From contig JAAXCW010000009.1 of NCBI GenBank assembly GCA_013036095.1, forward strand, positions 21,959-85,958: a stretch of DNA of 64,000 nt, given 5' to 3'. This document shows, one piece after another, positions 27,364 through 36,437 of this stretch. Made by a program: the position numbers and the translations under genes. The notes under the pieces were generated by a model. It worked only from the letters and a program-made list of their open reading frames with translations, was not told the origin of the DNA and made no database searches. Numbering within the stretch: position 1 is the stretch's first letter; each line of letters opens with the position of its first letter. This DNA comes from Vulcanimicrobiota bacterium (GTDB lineage: Bacteria > Vulcanimicrobiota > Vulcanimicrobiia > Vulcanimicrobiales > Vulcanimicrobiaceae).

Positions 27364-28542
27364 ATGACCGCTATCATCGAGGTGCCAGCGAAGCTCGTCG
27401 ACCAGATCGTCGGCACGCGCCGCGACCTGCACATGCATCCCGAGCTGGGTTTTCAGGAAGAGCGCACGGCCGGAATCATCGCCGAGCGCCTACAGAATCT
27501 CGGCTACGACGTACACCGCGGCATCGCGCGCACCGGCGTTGTCGGAGTTATTCACGGAGTCACGGCCGGCCGCACGATCATGCTGCGCGCCGACATGGAT
27601 GCGCTTCCGATCCTCGAGGAAAATTCACAACCGTACCGGTCGCGCAACGACGGCGTCATGCACGCTTGCGGCCATGATGGCCACGTCGCAATACTGCTCG
27701 GCGCGGCCGAACTTATCGCGGCGAGGCGCGCAGAACTGGCGGGGACCGTCTGTCTGGTTTTTCAGCCGGCCGAGGAAGGTCAGGGCGGCGCGCAAGCCAT
27801 GGTCGAGGAAGGCATTCTCGATCGTTTCGGAATCGAGCGCGCCTACGGTCTGCATTTGAGTTCGAAGTACGAGACGGGCACACTCGGCTTTCGCCGCGGC
27901 CCTTTTTATGCATCGAGCGATTCGATCGAGATCGAAGTGCTCGGAAAAGGCGGCCACGGTGCTGCTCCGCACGATACGATCGATCCGATTCTTATCGCTG
28001 CCGAATTCGTCACGTCGTTGCAGCAAATCGTCAGCCGAAATATCGATCCGCTCGAACCAGCCGTTGTAACGATTGGGTCGATCCACGGCGGCACGATACA
28101 TAACGTCATCCCACGAACCGTTCGCATGTTGGGCACCGTACGGGCGTTTTCCGAAGAATTGCGCGATTCGATGCCGGCGCGGATCGAGCGGATCCTCAAA
28201 GCGTCGTGCGATGCGGCAGGCGCATCCTACGACTATCAATATCTCAAGCGCTACCCCGTCACGGCAAACGACCCGGAACAATCGCAGTATGCGGAATCGC
28301 TTGCCCGCAAGTTGCTCGGCGACGAGCGAGTATTCGCGGCGGACAAGCTCATGGGCGCCGAAGACTTCTCGTTTTTCGCCCAAAGGGTCCCGTCGTGTTT
28401 TTACACACTCGGCGCGCGCGGCAACAGCGAAACGGCCAACCCCCACCATTCGAGCACGTTCGACATCGACGAAGCCGCGCTGCCGGCCGGCGTCGCGATG
28501 ATGACCGCGCTCGCCTTTGACGCGTCGGCGCACGCGCCTTAG
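27364..28542 (+). CDS. M20-family amidohydrolase
   Basis: The 392-residue protein matches the M20D amidohydrolases that remove acyl groups from amino acids (hippurate, IAA-amino acid and N-acyl-amino acid hydrolases). Signatures: RRDLHMHPELGFQE (19-32), LRADMDALPI (74-83), MHACGHDGH (99-107) with the metal-binding Cys and His, FQPAEEGQGGA with the catalytic Glu, and MGAEDFSFFA near the C-terminus. The ATG at 27364 gives the family N-terminus; an earlier ATG in frame adds 27 basic residues and was not used. Confidence 0.9.
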   Translation: MTAIIEVPAKLVDQIVGTRRDLHMHPELGFQEERTAGIIAERLQNLGYDVHRGIARTGVVGVIHGVTAGRTIMLRADMDALPILEENSQPYRSRNDGVMHACGHDGHVAILLGAAELIAARRAELAGTVCLVFQPAEEGQGGAQAMVEEGILDRFGIERAYGLHLSSKYETGTLGFRRGPFYASSDSIEIEVLGKGGHGAAPHDTIDPILIAAEFVTSLQQIVSRNIDPLEPAVVTIGSIHGGTIHNVIPRTVRMLGTVRAFSEELRDSMPARIERILKASCDAAGASYDYQYLKRYPVTANDPEQSQYAESLARKLLGDERVFAADKLMGAEDFSFFAQRVPSCFYTLGARGNSETANPHHSSTFDIDEAALPAGVAMMTALAFDASAHAP

Positions 28543-29060
28543 TGCCACACTCAACGATCCCCGCTCAGGTTGAATCGCCGGTGCTGAACGACTACCTGGA
28601 GGTCATTACGCGCGCCGTCTTCCAAGCCGGCTTGAGTTGGGCTTCGATCGCCCAGCGCTGGGAATCATTTCGCGAAGCCTTCGAATTGTTCGATGTGGGG
28701 AGAGTCGCCGCATACACGGAGGGCGACGTTGACCGGCTGCTGCACGCGCCCGGCATTCTGCACAGCGCACGCAAGATTCGCGCGACCATTCACAACGCGC
28801 AGACGCTGCTCGAGCTCGATAAGGCCCACGACGGTTTCGAGAAGTATCTGCAATCGTTTCCGACCTACACGGCGCTCAGCGCCGATATCAAACGCCGGTT
28901 CAAATTCATGGGCGAGATGAACGTCTGGTACTTCTTATTTCGCGTCCGCCAGCCGGTACCGAAGTTTGAAAAATGGGTCACGACGATCCCCGGCGATCAT
29001 CCCCGCATGAAAGAGATGGTCGATCGCGCCCGCCTGGCGGGCACTTCGACCGAGCGCTAG
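28542..29060 (+). CDS. DNA-3-methyladenine glycosylase I-like protein lacking the zinc snap
   Basis: The 172-residue product is related to Tag: QAGLSWASIAQRWESFREAF, ELFDVGRVAAYTEGDVDRLL, ILHSARKIRATIHNAQ and RFKFMG match Tag segments. However, the N-terminal RCxW and the C-terminal His/Cys that form the Tag zinc snap are absent. The Glu two residues before the E. coli GQQAGLSW segment (ICLEGQQ) has no counterpart (TRAVFQ). It may be a divergent or inactive family member. GTG start overlaps the amidohydrolase stop (TAGTG). Confidence 0.75.
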   Translation: MPHSTIPAQVESPVLNDYLEVITRAVFQAGLSWASIAQRWESFREAFELFDVGRVAAYTEGDVDRLLHAPGILHSARKIRATIHNAQTLLELDKAHDGFEKYLQSFPTYTALSADIKRRFKFMGEMNVWYFLFRVRQPVPKFEKWVTTIPGDHPRMKEMVDRARLAGTSTER

Positions 29061-32000
29061 TGCGGGGTTGAGGCCGGCGCCGGCGACGGTGACGGTGAGG
29101 GACTTGCTCCGCCACGACGCTGGCCGCCGAAGATCGGGATCATGAATCCGCCGCCGAAGCCGCCGCCCTCTCCGCCACCCGTGCGGCGCTGACCGTTGGT
29201 TCCGTTCGCATTATTCTGGCCGTTCGCGCCGCTCTGTCCACCTTGACGCTGGAAGCTGCCGGTGACGATGTACAGACCGAGTGCGGGTGAGTAGCTCAGG
29301 CTCGGCGGATTTGCGCCATCCCAACCAAGTTTCGTAAGGTCGTCGCGCGCCGCCGACGCAACACGCCCGCAATTGATCAGCGCGGGAACCCACGTAATGT
29401 CTTCGGGTGAGAGCGAATACCACGTACCCGACTTGGCCGTGTTCGCCGTGATCGTAAAGTCCGGCGTCGGGCTGCCCTTGGTAAAGTGCGCTTGCAATTC
29501 CGTCACCGCCGCTTGCGCGGTCGAACGCATCTGTGCGGTCGTACATGTCGGGCTCTTCGGATTGTAGACGAAGGCGATCTTCGGCGGCGACGCGGGCAAT
29601 TTGTACGTGCGGAACGTTTCCGATCCCGGCGCCGGAGGCGTACGCGCAAGATAGAGTCCGACCGAGGGCATGAACGTCAGCGTCGGCGCGGCAAACATGC
29701 CATTGTTTGGTTGCACGAACAGCTTGCGCTGGTCCGCCGTCTGCTGATCGGCGATGTGGAATGTGGAGCACGTGAAAACCGGGCGCAAGAGTGCCGTCTT
29801 GCTTGTCGAGATAGAAAGGGCGTAGGTCGTCCCCAACGGATGATACTGGACTGAGACGCCGGGAATGACCGGGGGCGCCGGCGCCGTCGCCGGGTAACCC
29901 GCGGTGGTTTTAGCAGCCTCGATTTGCGAAGCGTACGATTTGAGCGCGGTCAAAATTGGCTGCATGATCTTCTGCGAATCGGCAGTGCAGAGCGGCATCG
30001 CCGTATTTACCGCAAACGGATTCGACGGCGGGCTCTGCGGGAGTTGCGTCAACTGCCGGAAGAATCCGCCGCCCGGTCCTCCCGGACCGCGCGCCCCGTT
30101 TTCTCCCTCACCGCCGACGACCGCCGAAAGGTTCGGCGCGCCCGGATTCTGCGGGACATTTTGACCGAACCGTACGGTGTAGCTCACGGAGTATTGGCGC
30201 GGCGTGTTCGGTCGCGCCACCGTCGGAATGACAGTGCCGTTCTGCGCGACGTACGGCACTGCGCCTTGCGGCGTCGCGAAGACGCCGGCGTCGGCATTGA
30301 AAATATTGCTGGCGGCGAACGTTACCGCGCCGCGCGACGTCTGGTAATTCACGCCCGCGTCGAGCGTGGTATATGCCGGAAGATTCTGCGGATTATTACT
30401 GCCCGTATAGTTCGCGTTCACGAGCCACTCAAACACCGAGCGCGGTGGCTTGTAATCTAGCGTGAGTCCCGCGCGATGGAGCGGAACGTTCGGAAGCTGC
30501 GCGCCCGCAATCGTGATCGCGTACGGATTCACGAAGCGCGGGTCGCTGCTGTTCGCCTTCGCGACTTGCGTATCGTAGAACGGCTCGACAACAAGATTGC
30601 CGAATGTGAAGAAACCGTTGAGGTGGAAGCCTTCGTAGACGCGCTGCACGCCGGAGATCGGCGTCGAGAAATAGGTGTTTTGCGGACCGAACGCGGTTCC
30701 CACCGGGACGCCACACTCGTTCACAAACGTCTGCTGCGCAACCGCAAAATAATTCGGCGGAAAGATACCGCTTCCCACGAGCGCGGTGCCGTTGACATCG
30801 ACCGGCAGGACAACGCCGTTCTGCGTCATGCGGTAGACCTGCGCGCTGACCAATCCGCCGTTCATCTTGTGCGTGTAGCTGAGCCGGGCGGAAGTCGAAG
30901 AGTTCGCGCTTGAGTTGTCACCGGGCGCGCTGCCGAACGCGATATTGCCGCTGCAGTCGAAGCGCAGCTGTTGCGGATCCGAAAGAATGCCTTGCCGGCC
31001 AAAACGCGCGCCGGATCCGCCGAGGTTATAACTGAATGCGTACGTGTCGCTGGTGGTCGGCTGCCAGTTCGTGCTGAAACCCAAGAGGATGCTGCTCGGC
31101 GCATTGCTCGACTGGCTGAGCCCGATCGAATCGTTGAACCGCAGCTTCGGGTTCGCTCGGATGGCATCGTTGATCGTTATCGACGAATAGCTGGTAGCCT
31201 GGCCGGCAAACGTGTATGGAGCCGCCTGCGAAACGAGCGGGGTGAATGTGCTGCGGCTGTTGCTCGTGTTGGCGGTAATAGAAATCGTATGGCGGTCGCG
31301 GGCCGGGAGCGTCGCGTTAACCGATATTCCGTTCGAATAGTTCGTCGACTGCGTACCCGTGGGGGCTGCAACGCCGCCCACGAAGCGGTTCAGCAAATCG
31401 TTGAGCGTACTCGAGCGTATGCCGTAAAGTGACGCCGCCACCTGCGTGTTGCCGATCAGCGCGTTGTCGGTAAGCGAGTAGAGATCGAAAGCCGTGTTCG
31501 TCGTGTTATTCGGACCGTAACCGCATGGTACCGGTCCCGTGAATTGCGTGCAGACCATATTCGCCGAGTTGGTCGAATGCATGTACAGCGCACTGACCGT
31601 CTGCGCATCTGTTAACTGATAGCGCAGGTTCAGCAGCGTTCCGGTACTGTTGCGGTCGCCGTTGTGATTGTAGTTCAGGCCGCTCGCATCTAGGAACGTC
31701 ATTCCGTCAAGCAGACTCGGCACCGCACGGAACGTGTGCGTGAATGCGAATCCCAGCTTGCCGATAGAACCGCTCTCGGCGGCCAAATAGTTGTTCTTTC
31801 CATTGCTTCCCGCTGAGAGCGAGAACTCGCTCTGCCAAGAAAGCGTCGGTTGCAGCGTCGAAAAGCCGACGCCGCCTCCAAAGCCTCCGGTTTGCGGACC
31901 GAACGAAACATTGGCTCCGGTGAACAAGTCGGAATTGATCGCGCGGACGTTGCCGGCCGTGCCGGGTGAGTTCAGCGGAATGCCGTTGACCGACATCGCG

Positions 32001-32542
32001 GTTTGGCTGGCGTCTTGTCCTTCAAGTGATATGGTTTGCGTCGCGTCGCTATCGTTGCTGGAGGTCGTCAGGTTGACGCCCGAAAGTTTGCCGAGTGCGT
32101 CGGCCAGCGTGTCCGAAAGTTTGCGTTGGGCGCTGTTCGCCGAAATGGCTGTCGTCGAGACCGTCGCCGTCGATTTTGAAACGACCGACGCAATGGTGCG
32201 CAGGGGTGCCTGCGACTGTGCCAATTCCACGGCAACGGTAACCGAACGGCCGTTGGTCACTTCGAAATTCTGCGAAGTCACGGCTTGAAACCCGCGAGAA
32301 AAGACGCGCGCCCGGTAGATTCCGTCGGGCACGTCGATGAAGTGAACTTTTCCGTCGTTGCCCGTGAACTCGCTGGTCACCACCGGGCCATCGAGCAGTA
32401 CGCGCGCCAAGATGACCGGAGCCTTCGTCCCGGCATCCTGCACCGTGATCCAGATTTCGCCCGTATCGGACTGCGCGCGCGCAGCCGGCGTCAGGCTCGC
32501 GATCAGAGTCAAGGTCAGCAGAAAGGCAATAATGCGTCGCAT
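29057..32542 (-). CDS. TonB-dependent receptor-like outer-membrane protein with long C-terminal extension
   Basis: The 1161-residue protein has a signal peptide (MRRIIAFLLTLTLIASLTPA), a carboxypeptidase-regulatory-like domain (about 28-108), a plug domain (about 130-235; LADALGKLSGVNLTTSSN, then MSVNGIPLNSPG) and a beta-barrel up to about residue 790 (SVSYTVRFGQ). About 370 residues follow the last barrel strand: a Gly/Pro linker, a region with four Cys, and a Gly/Ser/Pro tail. Receptors normally end at the last strand. The ATG overlaps the kinase stop (TGATG), so receptor and two-component system form one operon. Ligand unknown. Confidence 0.85.
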   Translation of the reverse strand: MRRIIAFLLTLTLIASLTPAARAQSDTGEIWITVQDAGTKAPVILARVLLDGPVVTSEFTGNDGKVHFIDVPDGIYRARVFSRGFQAVTSQNFEVTNGRSVTVAVELAQSQAPLRTIASVVSKSTATVSTTAISANSAQRKLSDTLADALGKLSGVNLTTSSNDSDATQTISLEGQDASQTAMSVNGIPLNSPGTAGNVRAINSDLFTGANVSFGPQTGGFGGGVGFSTLQPTLSWQSEFSLSAGSNGKNNYLAAESGSIGKLGFAFTHTFRAVPSLLDGMTFLDASGLNYNHNGDRNSTGTLLNLRYQLTDAQTVSALYMHSTNSANMVCTQFTGPVPCGYGPNNTTNTAFDLYSLTDNALIGNTQVAASLYGIRSSTLNDLLNRFVGGVAAPTGTQSTNYSNGISVNATLPARDRHTISITANTSNSRSTFTPLVSQAAPYTFAGQATSYSSITINDAIRANPKLRFNDSIGLSQSSNAPSSILLGFSTNWQPTTSDTYAFSYNLGGSGARFGRQGILSDPQQLRFDCSGNIAFGSAPGDNSSANSSTSARLSYTHKMNGGLVSAQVYRMTQNGVVLPVDVNGTALVGSGIFPPNYFAVAQQTFVNECGVPVGTAFGPQNTYFSTPISGVQRVYEGFHLNGFFTFGNLVVEPFYDTQVAKANSSDPRFVNPYAITIAGAQLPNVPLHRAGLTLDYKPPRSVFEWLVNANYTGSNNPQNLPAYTTLDAGVNYQTSRGAVTFAASNIFNADAGVFATPQGAVPYVAQNGTVIPTVARPNTPRQYSVSYTVRFGQNVPQNPGAPNLSAVVGGEGENGARGPGGPGGGFFRQLTQLPQSPPSNPFAVNTAMPLCTADSQKIMQPILTALKSYASQIEAAKTTAGYPATAPAPPVIPGVSVQYHPLGTTYALSISTSKTALLRPVFTCSTFHIADQQTADQRKLFVQPNNGMFAAPTLTFMPSVGLYLARTPPAPGSETFRTYKLPASPPKIAFVYNPKSPTCTTAQMRSTAQAAVTELQAHFTKGSPTPDFTITANTAKSGTWYSLSPEDITWVPALINCGRVASAARDDLTKLGWDGANPPSLSYSPALGLYIVTGSFQRQGGQSGANGQNNANGTNGQRRTGGGEGGGFGGGFMIPIFGGQRRGGASPSPSPSPAPASTPH

Positions 32543-33987
32543 CAAGGTTCTTGTACCACTTCACCCTTGGGAAATACCTGAGGAAGACGGATGGTCACCG
32601 TCGTTCCGTGGCCGGGCGCGCTGTCAATGCGAATCGTCCCGCCGGCGCGATCGACCGCCCGTTTGGCAATCGCCAGCCCCAGGCCGGTGCCCGGCATTTC
32701 GCCGCGCGCGTCCCCGCGGTAGAATCGCTCAAATGCGTGGAGCCGCTCGCCTTCGGTCATCCCAGGACCCTGGTCACTAACGGTCAGGACGACTTCTTTA
32801 CCTTCGGCGGCCGCGCGCAAGTGCACGGGCGCTCCCGGCGCATACTTCAGGGCGTTTTCGAGGATGTTCCAAAACGCTTCGCCCAGCTCGGCGCGATCGG
32901 CGAAGATCTCTTTCACGCCCTCGACGCTGTAATCGATATGGCGTTGTTCATCGAGCCTCCGCGCGGCATCGGATTGATCGCGCAGAAACTCACGTACGTC
33001 GATCGGCCGCGGTTCGGCAGGCGCCTCCGCGTCCATGCGCGCCAATCGCATCAGGCGATCGATCAATCCGCGCATGTGTTCTTTTTCAAGCGCCATCGTA
33101 GCCAAAATCTGCTTTGCGACTTTCGGTTCTTCGATCGCGCCGCGCCGCAGCACATCGATGTAGCCCGCGATAACGGTGAGCGGAGTCCGCAATTCGTGAC
33201 CCGCGTCGGCTACGAACTGGCGCATGCGCGCTTCGGTATTTTTGCGCTCGTCCATCGCGTTTGCCACGCTCGCGGCGGCATCGTTGTATGCCTCGGTCAA
33301 CTGCGCGATTTCATCCCCGCCGGCCGCAATGAAGCGCCGCTGCGTATAATCGCCGAGCGCTAATGCCTGCAGCGACCCCGTGACTTCAGTGAGCGGCGCA
33401 AGTGCGTGCCGGGAGAATACGCGACCAATAAACCACGAAAGCAAGATCGCGACAACGCCGATCGATACGATGATGAGCCAATAAGGTCCAAGATTTGCGA
33501 AGATGATCCACGGCGATGGCATAAACGCAACGAAGCCGCCATCAACTCCAATGAGATACCGGAAGTCCGGACCGCGCGCCGAGCCATTGAACTCGGGCCC
33601 CCGGCGGATCGTCAGCTGTGTCCCCCGCGATCCTGGCGGCTGCGTAATTTCTACGCGCCCGCTCAGCACGCGCGTGAGCAACGGTGGGCGCAAAGCTCGA
33701 TCGCCCGCTAGAAATTTTCCCTTCGCGTCGAAGACCGCAACCTGCAGTCCGATGCCGCTGAGGTCGCGCGCGATATCAGGCGCGGCCTTATTCAAGCTGA
33801 CACCTTGCATGTGATATTGCTCGGCCAAGCTGCGCGCTTCGTCGTGCTTCGCGATGATGATGTCGCGGCTAAAGCCGGTTAATTCGTAGATCAACGCGAT
33901 TGAAGAGGCGACGATAACCAGGAAAACCGTTATCCCCAGCAGCAGCGTGTAGAGTCCCGCCAAACGGGAGGCGAGCGAACTTCTCAC
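32542..33987 (-). CDS. Sensor histidine kinase
   Basis: The 481-residue kinase has TM1 (about 12-35), a periplasmic sensor domain (36-165), TM2 (about 168-188), HAMP (190-245), HisKA with the phospho-acceptor His264 in VADAGHELRTPLTVIAGY, an N-box (FWNILENALKYAP), and G-boxes DQGPGMT and GTGLGLAIAKR. GTG start 6 nt after the response regulator. It is the partner of the regulator at 33994 and is coupled to the receptor downstream. Confidence 0.93.
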   Translation of the reverse strand: MRSSLASRLAGLYTLLLGITVFLVIVASSIALIYELTGFSRDIIIAKHDEARSLAEQYHMQGVSLNKAAPDIARDLSGIGLQVAVFDAKGKFLAGDRALRPPLLTRVLSGRVEITQPPGSRGTQLTIRRGPEFNGSARGPDFRYLIGVDGGFVAFMPSPWIIFANLGPYWLIIVSIGVVAILLSWFIGRVFSRHALAPLTEVTGSLQALALGDYTQRRFIAAGGDEIAQLTEAYNDAAASVANAMDERKNTEARMRQFVADAGHELRTPLTVIAGYIDVLRRGAIEEPKVAKQILATMALEKEHMRGLIDRLMRLARMDAEAPAEPRPIDVREFLRDQSDAARRLDEQRHIDYSVEGVKEIFADRAELGEAFWNILENALKYAPGAPVHLRAAAEGKEVVLTVSDQGPGMTEGERLHAFERFYRGDARGEMPGTGLGLAIAKRAVDRAGGTIRIDSAPGHGTTVTIRLPQVFPKGEVVQEP

Positions 33988-33993
33988 GGGCGC

Positions 33994-34677
33994 CTATTGC
34001 GCCAAGCCGTAGCCGACGCCACGCACCGTACGGAAAAATGAACCTTGATCCGGCCGATCGATCTTTGCGCGCAAGTAGGAAATGTATGTTTCGACGATGT
34101 TGGGGCCGCCTTCGAAATCGTGGCCCCAGACCAGTTCGAGCAAATGGTCCTTGCTGAAAACTCGACGAGGTTCGCGCATGAATACCGAGAGCAAGTCAAA
34201 CTCTCTCTGGGTGAGATCGAGCGCGTCGCGGCCGTGCCACGCTTCGCGCGTATCGGGGTTGATCGCGACGTCGTGCCAGCGTAAGACCTGCTCTTCGATC
34301 AGCTGTGGCCGCCGCAGCTTCGCTTGCAGGCGCGCGATGAGTTCTTCGAAGATGAACGGCTTGACCAAGTAATCGTCGGCACCGGCGCCGAGCGTCGCGA
34401 CTTTGTCGGCGGTTTCGCCTTTGGCGGTCAGCATGAGAATTGGTGCTTGCGTGATCTCGCGCAGCTTCGGCAGCAGCGCCAATCCATCGATCTTCGGCAT
34501 CATGACGTCGAGGACGATCGCCTCGGGCGCCCATTCGCGCACCAGCTGCAGGGCGGCGACGCCGTCGGCGGCGGTCTTCACAATAAAGCCTTCGCGGGAG
34601 AGGCCGAGTTCGAGCATTTCGCGGACGAAGCGGTCGTCGTCGACCACCGCCACGCGAGTCGGTTGCATATCGGGCAT
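33994..34677 (-). CDS. OmpR/PhoB-family response regulator
   Basis: The 227-residue protein has a receiver domain (acidic pocket VVDDD at 11-15, phospho-acceptor Asp57 in VLDVMMPKIDG, and the LVKPF Lys) and an OmpR-type winged helix (about 130-225; LDLTQREFDLLSVFMREP, YISYLRAKID, RTVRGVGYGL). First gene of the regulator-kinase-receptor operon. It probably controls this operon; no operator is evident in the short upstream gap. Confidence 0.94.
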   Translation of the reverse strand: MPDMQPTRVAVVDDDRFVREMLELGLSREGFIVKTAADGVAALQLVREWAPEAIVLDVMMPKIDGLALLPKLREITQAPILMLTAKGETADKVATLGAGADDYLVKPFIFEELIARLQAKLRRPQLIEEQVLRWHDVAINPDTREAWHGRDALDLTQREFDLLSVFMREPRRVFSKDHLLELVWGHDFEGGPNIVETYISYLRAKIDRPDQGSFFRTVRGVGYGLAQ

Positions 34678-34718
34678 GTATTACTGATGGTCGGCGCTCA
34701 CCCTTAGAGGCGCCTGAA

Positions 34719-35168
34719 CTAGGCTGCCCGGGCCGCCTTCCACCGGGTATGCCGTTGGCCGGCCACCACGGCCGCCGATGCGATGGTTTCTAAAGGATGC
34801 ACCACAAGGCCGATGCCGCGCCCGGACAGGGCCGCACACGTTGCATCGTCGGGCAGCCAGTGTGCAAACAGGTGGATTTCCGGAGCCTGGGCAGCACCGG
34901 CAAGCATGGAGAGCACGTCCGCCAGGGAGCACGCGCCGCGCTCGATCAGCGGATTGGTGACGCACGACCGGAAGCGTCCGGCGTTCCATCCAGGCACGAG
35001 TACCAGTAGCCGGCGCAACGCGCCGGGGGAGTTCCCATCGAAATCCACAGCCGCCGCCTTGACCGAACGCGCCAGCATCGCGTCGACCCGAGCATGCAGC
35101 ATCGCGGCCGTCACTTTGGCGAACTCGCCCGTCTCGAGGATGGCTCCCGCGCCGATCATGTACTCCAT
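34719..35168 (-). CDS. Hypothetical protein
   Basis: The product is about 149 residues from the ATG at 35168 (MEYMIGAGAILETGEFAK). It has no clear signal peptide or TM helix and no motif I recognise; GACSLADVLSMLAGAAQ and WLPDDATCAALSG look like alpha/beta segments. An overlapping plus-strand frame (34783-35505) is longer but runs into the HD-GYP gene and is Ser/Arg-rich like a shadow frame. ATG 35159 is an alternative start. Confidence 0.45.
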   Translation of the reverse strand: MEYMIGAGAILETGEFAKVTAAMLHARVDAMLARSVKAAAVDFDGNSPGALRRLLVLVPGWNAGRFRSCVTNPLIERGACSLADVLSMLAGAAQAPEIHLFAHWLPDDATCAALSGRGIGLVVHPLETIASAAVVAGQRHTRWKAARAA

Positions 35169-35217
35169 GTGCCGAGTATGGGGCCTCGGAGTGCCAACTG
35201 GCTGGCACACAGATGAA

Positions 35218-35239
35218 GGGCGCACCCTAAGGTGCGCCC
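35218..35239. terminator. Hairpin after the HD-GYP gene
   Basis: A perfect 9-bp stem GGGCGCACC / GGTGCGCCC with loop CTAA lies about 25 nt beyond the HD-GYP stop on the minus strand. No U-tract follows on either strand, so it is a weak terminator candidate or an RNA-stability element. Confidence 0.45.
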
Positions 35240-35264
35240 AGCCCACTACCCGGAAAAGAGGCGG

Positions 35265-36299
35265 CTACGCGCTCGAAGCGTGGACCTCGGCGCGCTCGCG
35301 CGACTTGCGGAACAAGCCCAGCATCGCATCCACAACTGAAGCATCCCACTGCGTGCCGCGGCCGGCTTCCAAAATTTCGAGGGCCTGGCGCGGCGGGATG
35401 GCTTTACGGTACGGCCGCTCGCTGATCATCGCGTGGAAAGCGTCGGCCACGGCAACAACGCGCGCTTCAAACGGAATATTTTCGCCGGCTAACCCGTCGG
35501 GGTAGCCTGCACCATCCCAGCGTTCGTGATGCGCCCGCACGATCAGGGCGCACCTGGCGAGCGTCGGTATCTGATCTAACACACGCTGCCCGGCCGCCGA
35601 GTGATCGCGCATGATTGCCCACTCTTCTTCCGTGAACGTGCCACGCTTAAAAAGAATAGCTTCGGGCGTAGAGATTTTCCCGATGTCGTGTAAAACGGCA
35701 CAGAGCTTGATCAGCTCCGCGCTCTCACGCGGAATCGCCATCGAGGCGCACAGCCGCCGAGCCCATTCGCCTGTCGCACGTGAATGGCAGCATGTCGCCG
35801 CGTCCCGTTCGCCCAACATCGCCAATAGCGAACGGGTGCTTTCGGAATATTCCGCCGGCTCTTCGGGCGCACCGTTCTTGCAGGACGCTAGCGCCGATCC
35901 AATTTCGGATCGCAGCACTTCCATGAATGCCAATAAACGGCCATGGTCGAGATCGAACCGAGCCGCTTCGCCAGCCACGACATGTACGGCAGCGGACGCA
36001 AGCTCGCTCGCGCGCGAAGTCCCGAGCCGGCTTCCCTCCCGCGACGCCCAATTGCCGAGGCCGACGGGTTTCGAGAGGTTCACCGACATACAAAGCCGAT
36101 CGAGCAGCCCTTCAATCGAACTTTCCAGGCCGGGATCACCAACGAGCGTCGGATCTTGGAGTTGCTCGATCACGGCTTTAGTGAGGCGTGAAAGATCAAC
36201 TCCGAGCGAAATGATGGCCTGGCCACTGGTCGGTGGCGTCAGGGAGATCAAATTTTCTTTCGTGCGACTAGCCAATCGACGGCGGAATTTCGATACCAA
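35265..36299 (-). CDS. HD-GYP domain protein (cyclic-di-GMP phosphodiesterase type)
   Basis: The 344-residue protein has a helical N-terminal half of unknown type and a C-terminal HD-GYP domain (about 160-335). Diagnostic motifs: LCAVLHDIGKIS (HD at 204-205), MRDHSAAGQRVL, HHERWDGAGYPDGL (257-270) and DAFHAMISERPYR. The usual role is hydrolysis of c-di-GMP. The start is uncertain: the frame's first start codon is a TTG at 36299 without a clear Shine-Dalgarno, and another TTG at 36275 overlaps the stop of a small upstream ORF. Confidence 0.88.
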   Translation of the reverse strand: MVSKFRRRLASRTKENLISLTPPTSGQAIISLGVDLSRLTKAVIEQLQDPTLVGDPGLESSIEGLLDRLCMSVNLSKPVGLGNWASREGSRLGTSRASELASAAVHVVAGEAARFDLDHGRLLAFMEVLRSEIGSALASCKNGAPEEPAEYSESTRSLLAMLGERDAATCCHSRATGEWARRLCASMAIPRESAELIKLCAVLHDIGKISTPEAILFKRGTFTEEEWAIMRDHSAAGQRVLDQIPTLARCALIVRAHHERWDGAGYPDGLAGENIPFEARVVAVADAFHAMISERPYRKAIPPRQALEILEAGRGTQWDASVVDAMLGLFRKSRERAEVHASSA

Positions 36300-36330
36300 C
36301 GATTATAGCTAAGGCAATAACCAAGTCCAT
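36268..36330 (-). CDS. 20-residue hydrophobic ORF with strong ribosome site at the HD-GYP start
   Basis: The ATG at 36330 has a near-perfect GAGGAGGT Shine-Dalgarno 7 nt upstream, far better than anything at the HD-GYP start. It encodes MDLVIALAIIVGIEIPPSIG and stops with TAG at 36268-36270, inside the 5' end of HD-GYP in another frame. It could be a leader peptide controlling HD-GYP by translational coupling, a tiny membrane protein, or the true N-terminus of HD-GYP joined by a +1 shift. Sequence alone does not decide. Confidence 0.5.
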   Translation of the reverse strand: MDLVIALAIIVGIEIPPSIG

Positions 36331-36437
36331 AAAAGTACCTCCTCAAAGCAGCAGCGAGTGCAGTATGAGGATAACGGCCCTCAGTCAGACCGTCACTAGT
36401 TAAAATTCACTAGGCAGTTTAGGAGAACTAGATGCAG

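Noticed and set aside
35186..35210. TTGGCAC as a sigma-54 (-24) element
   Set aside because: No matching -12 TTGC element at the required spacing.
34783..35505. Plus-strand 240-codon frame
   Set aside because: Ser/Arg/Pro-rich with no family signal, and it runs antisense into the HD-GYP gene. The minus-strand frame 34719-35168 is the better choice.
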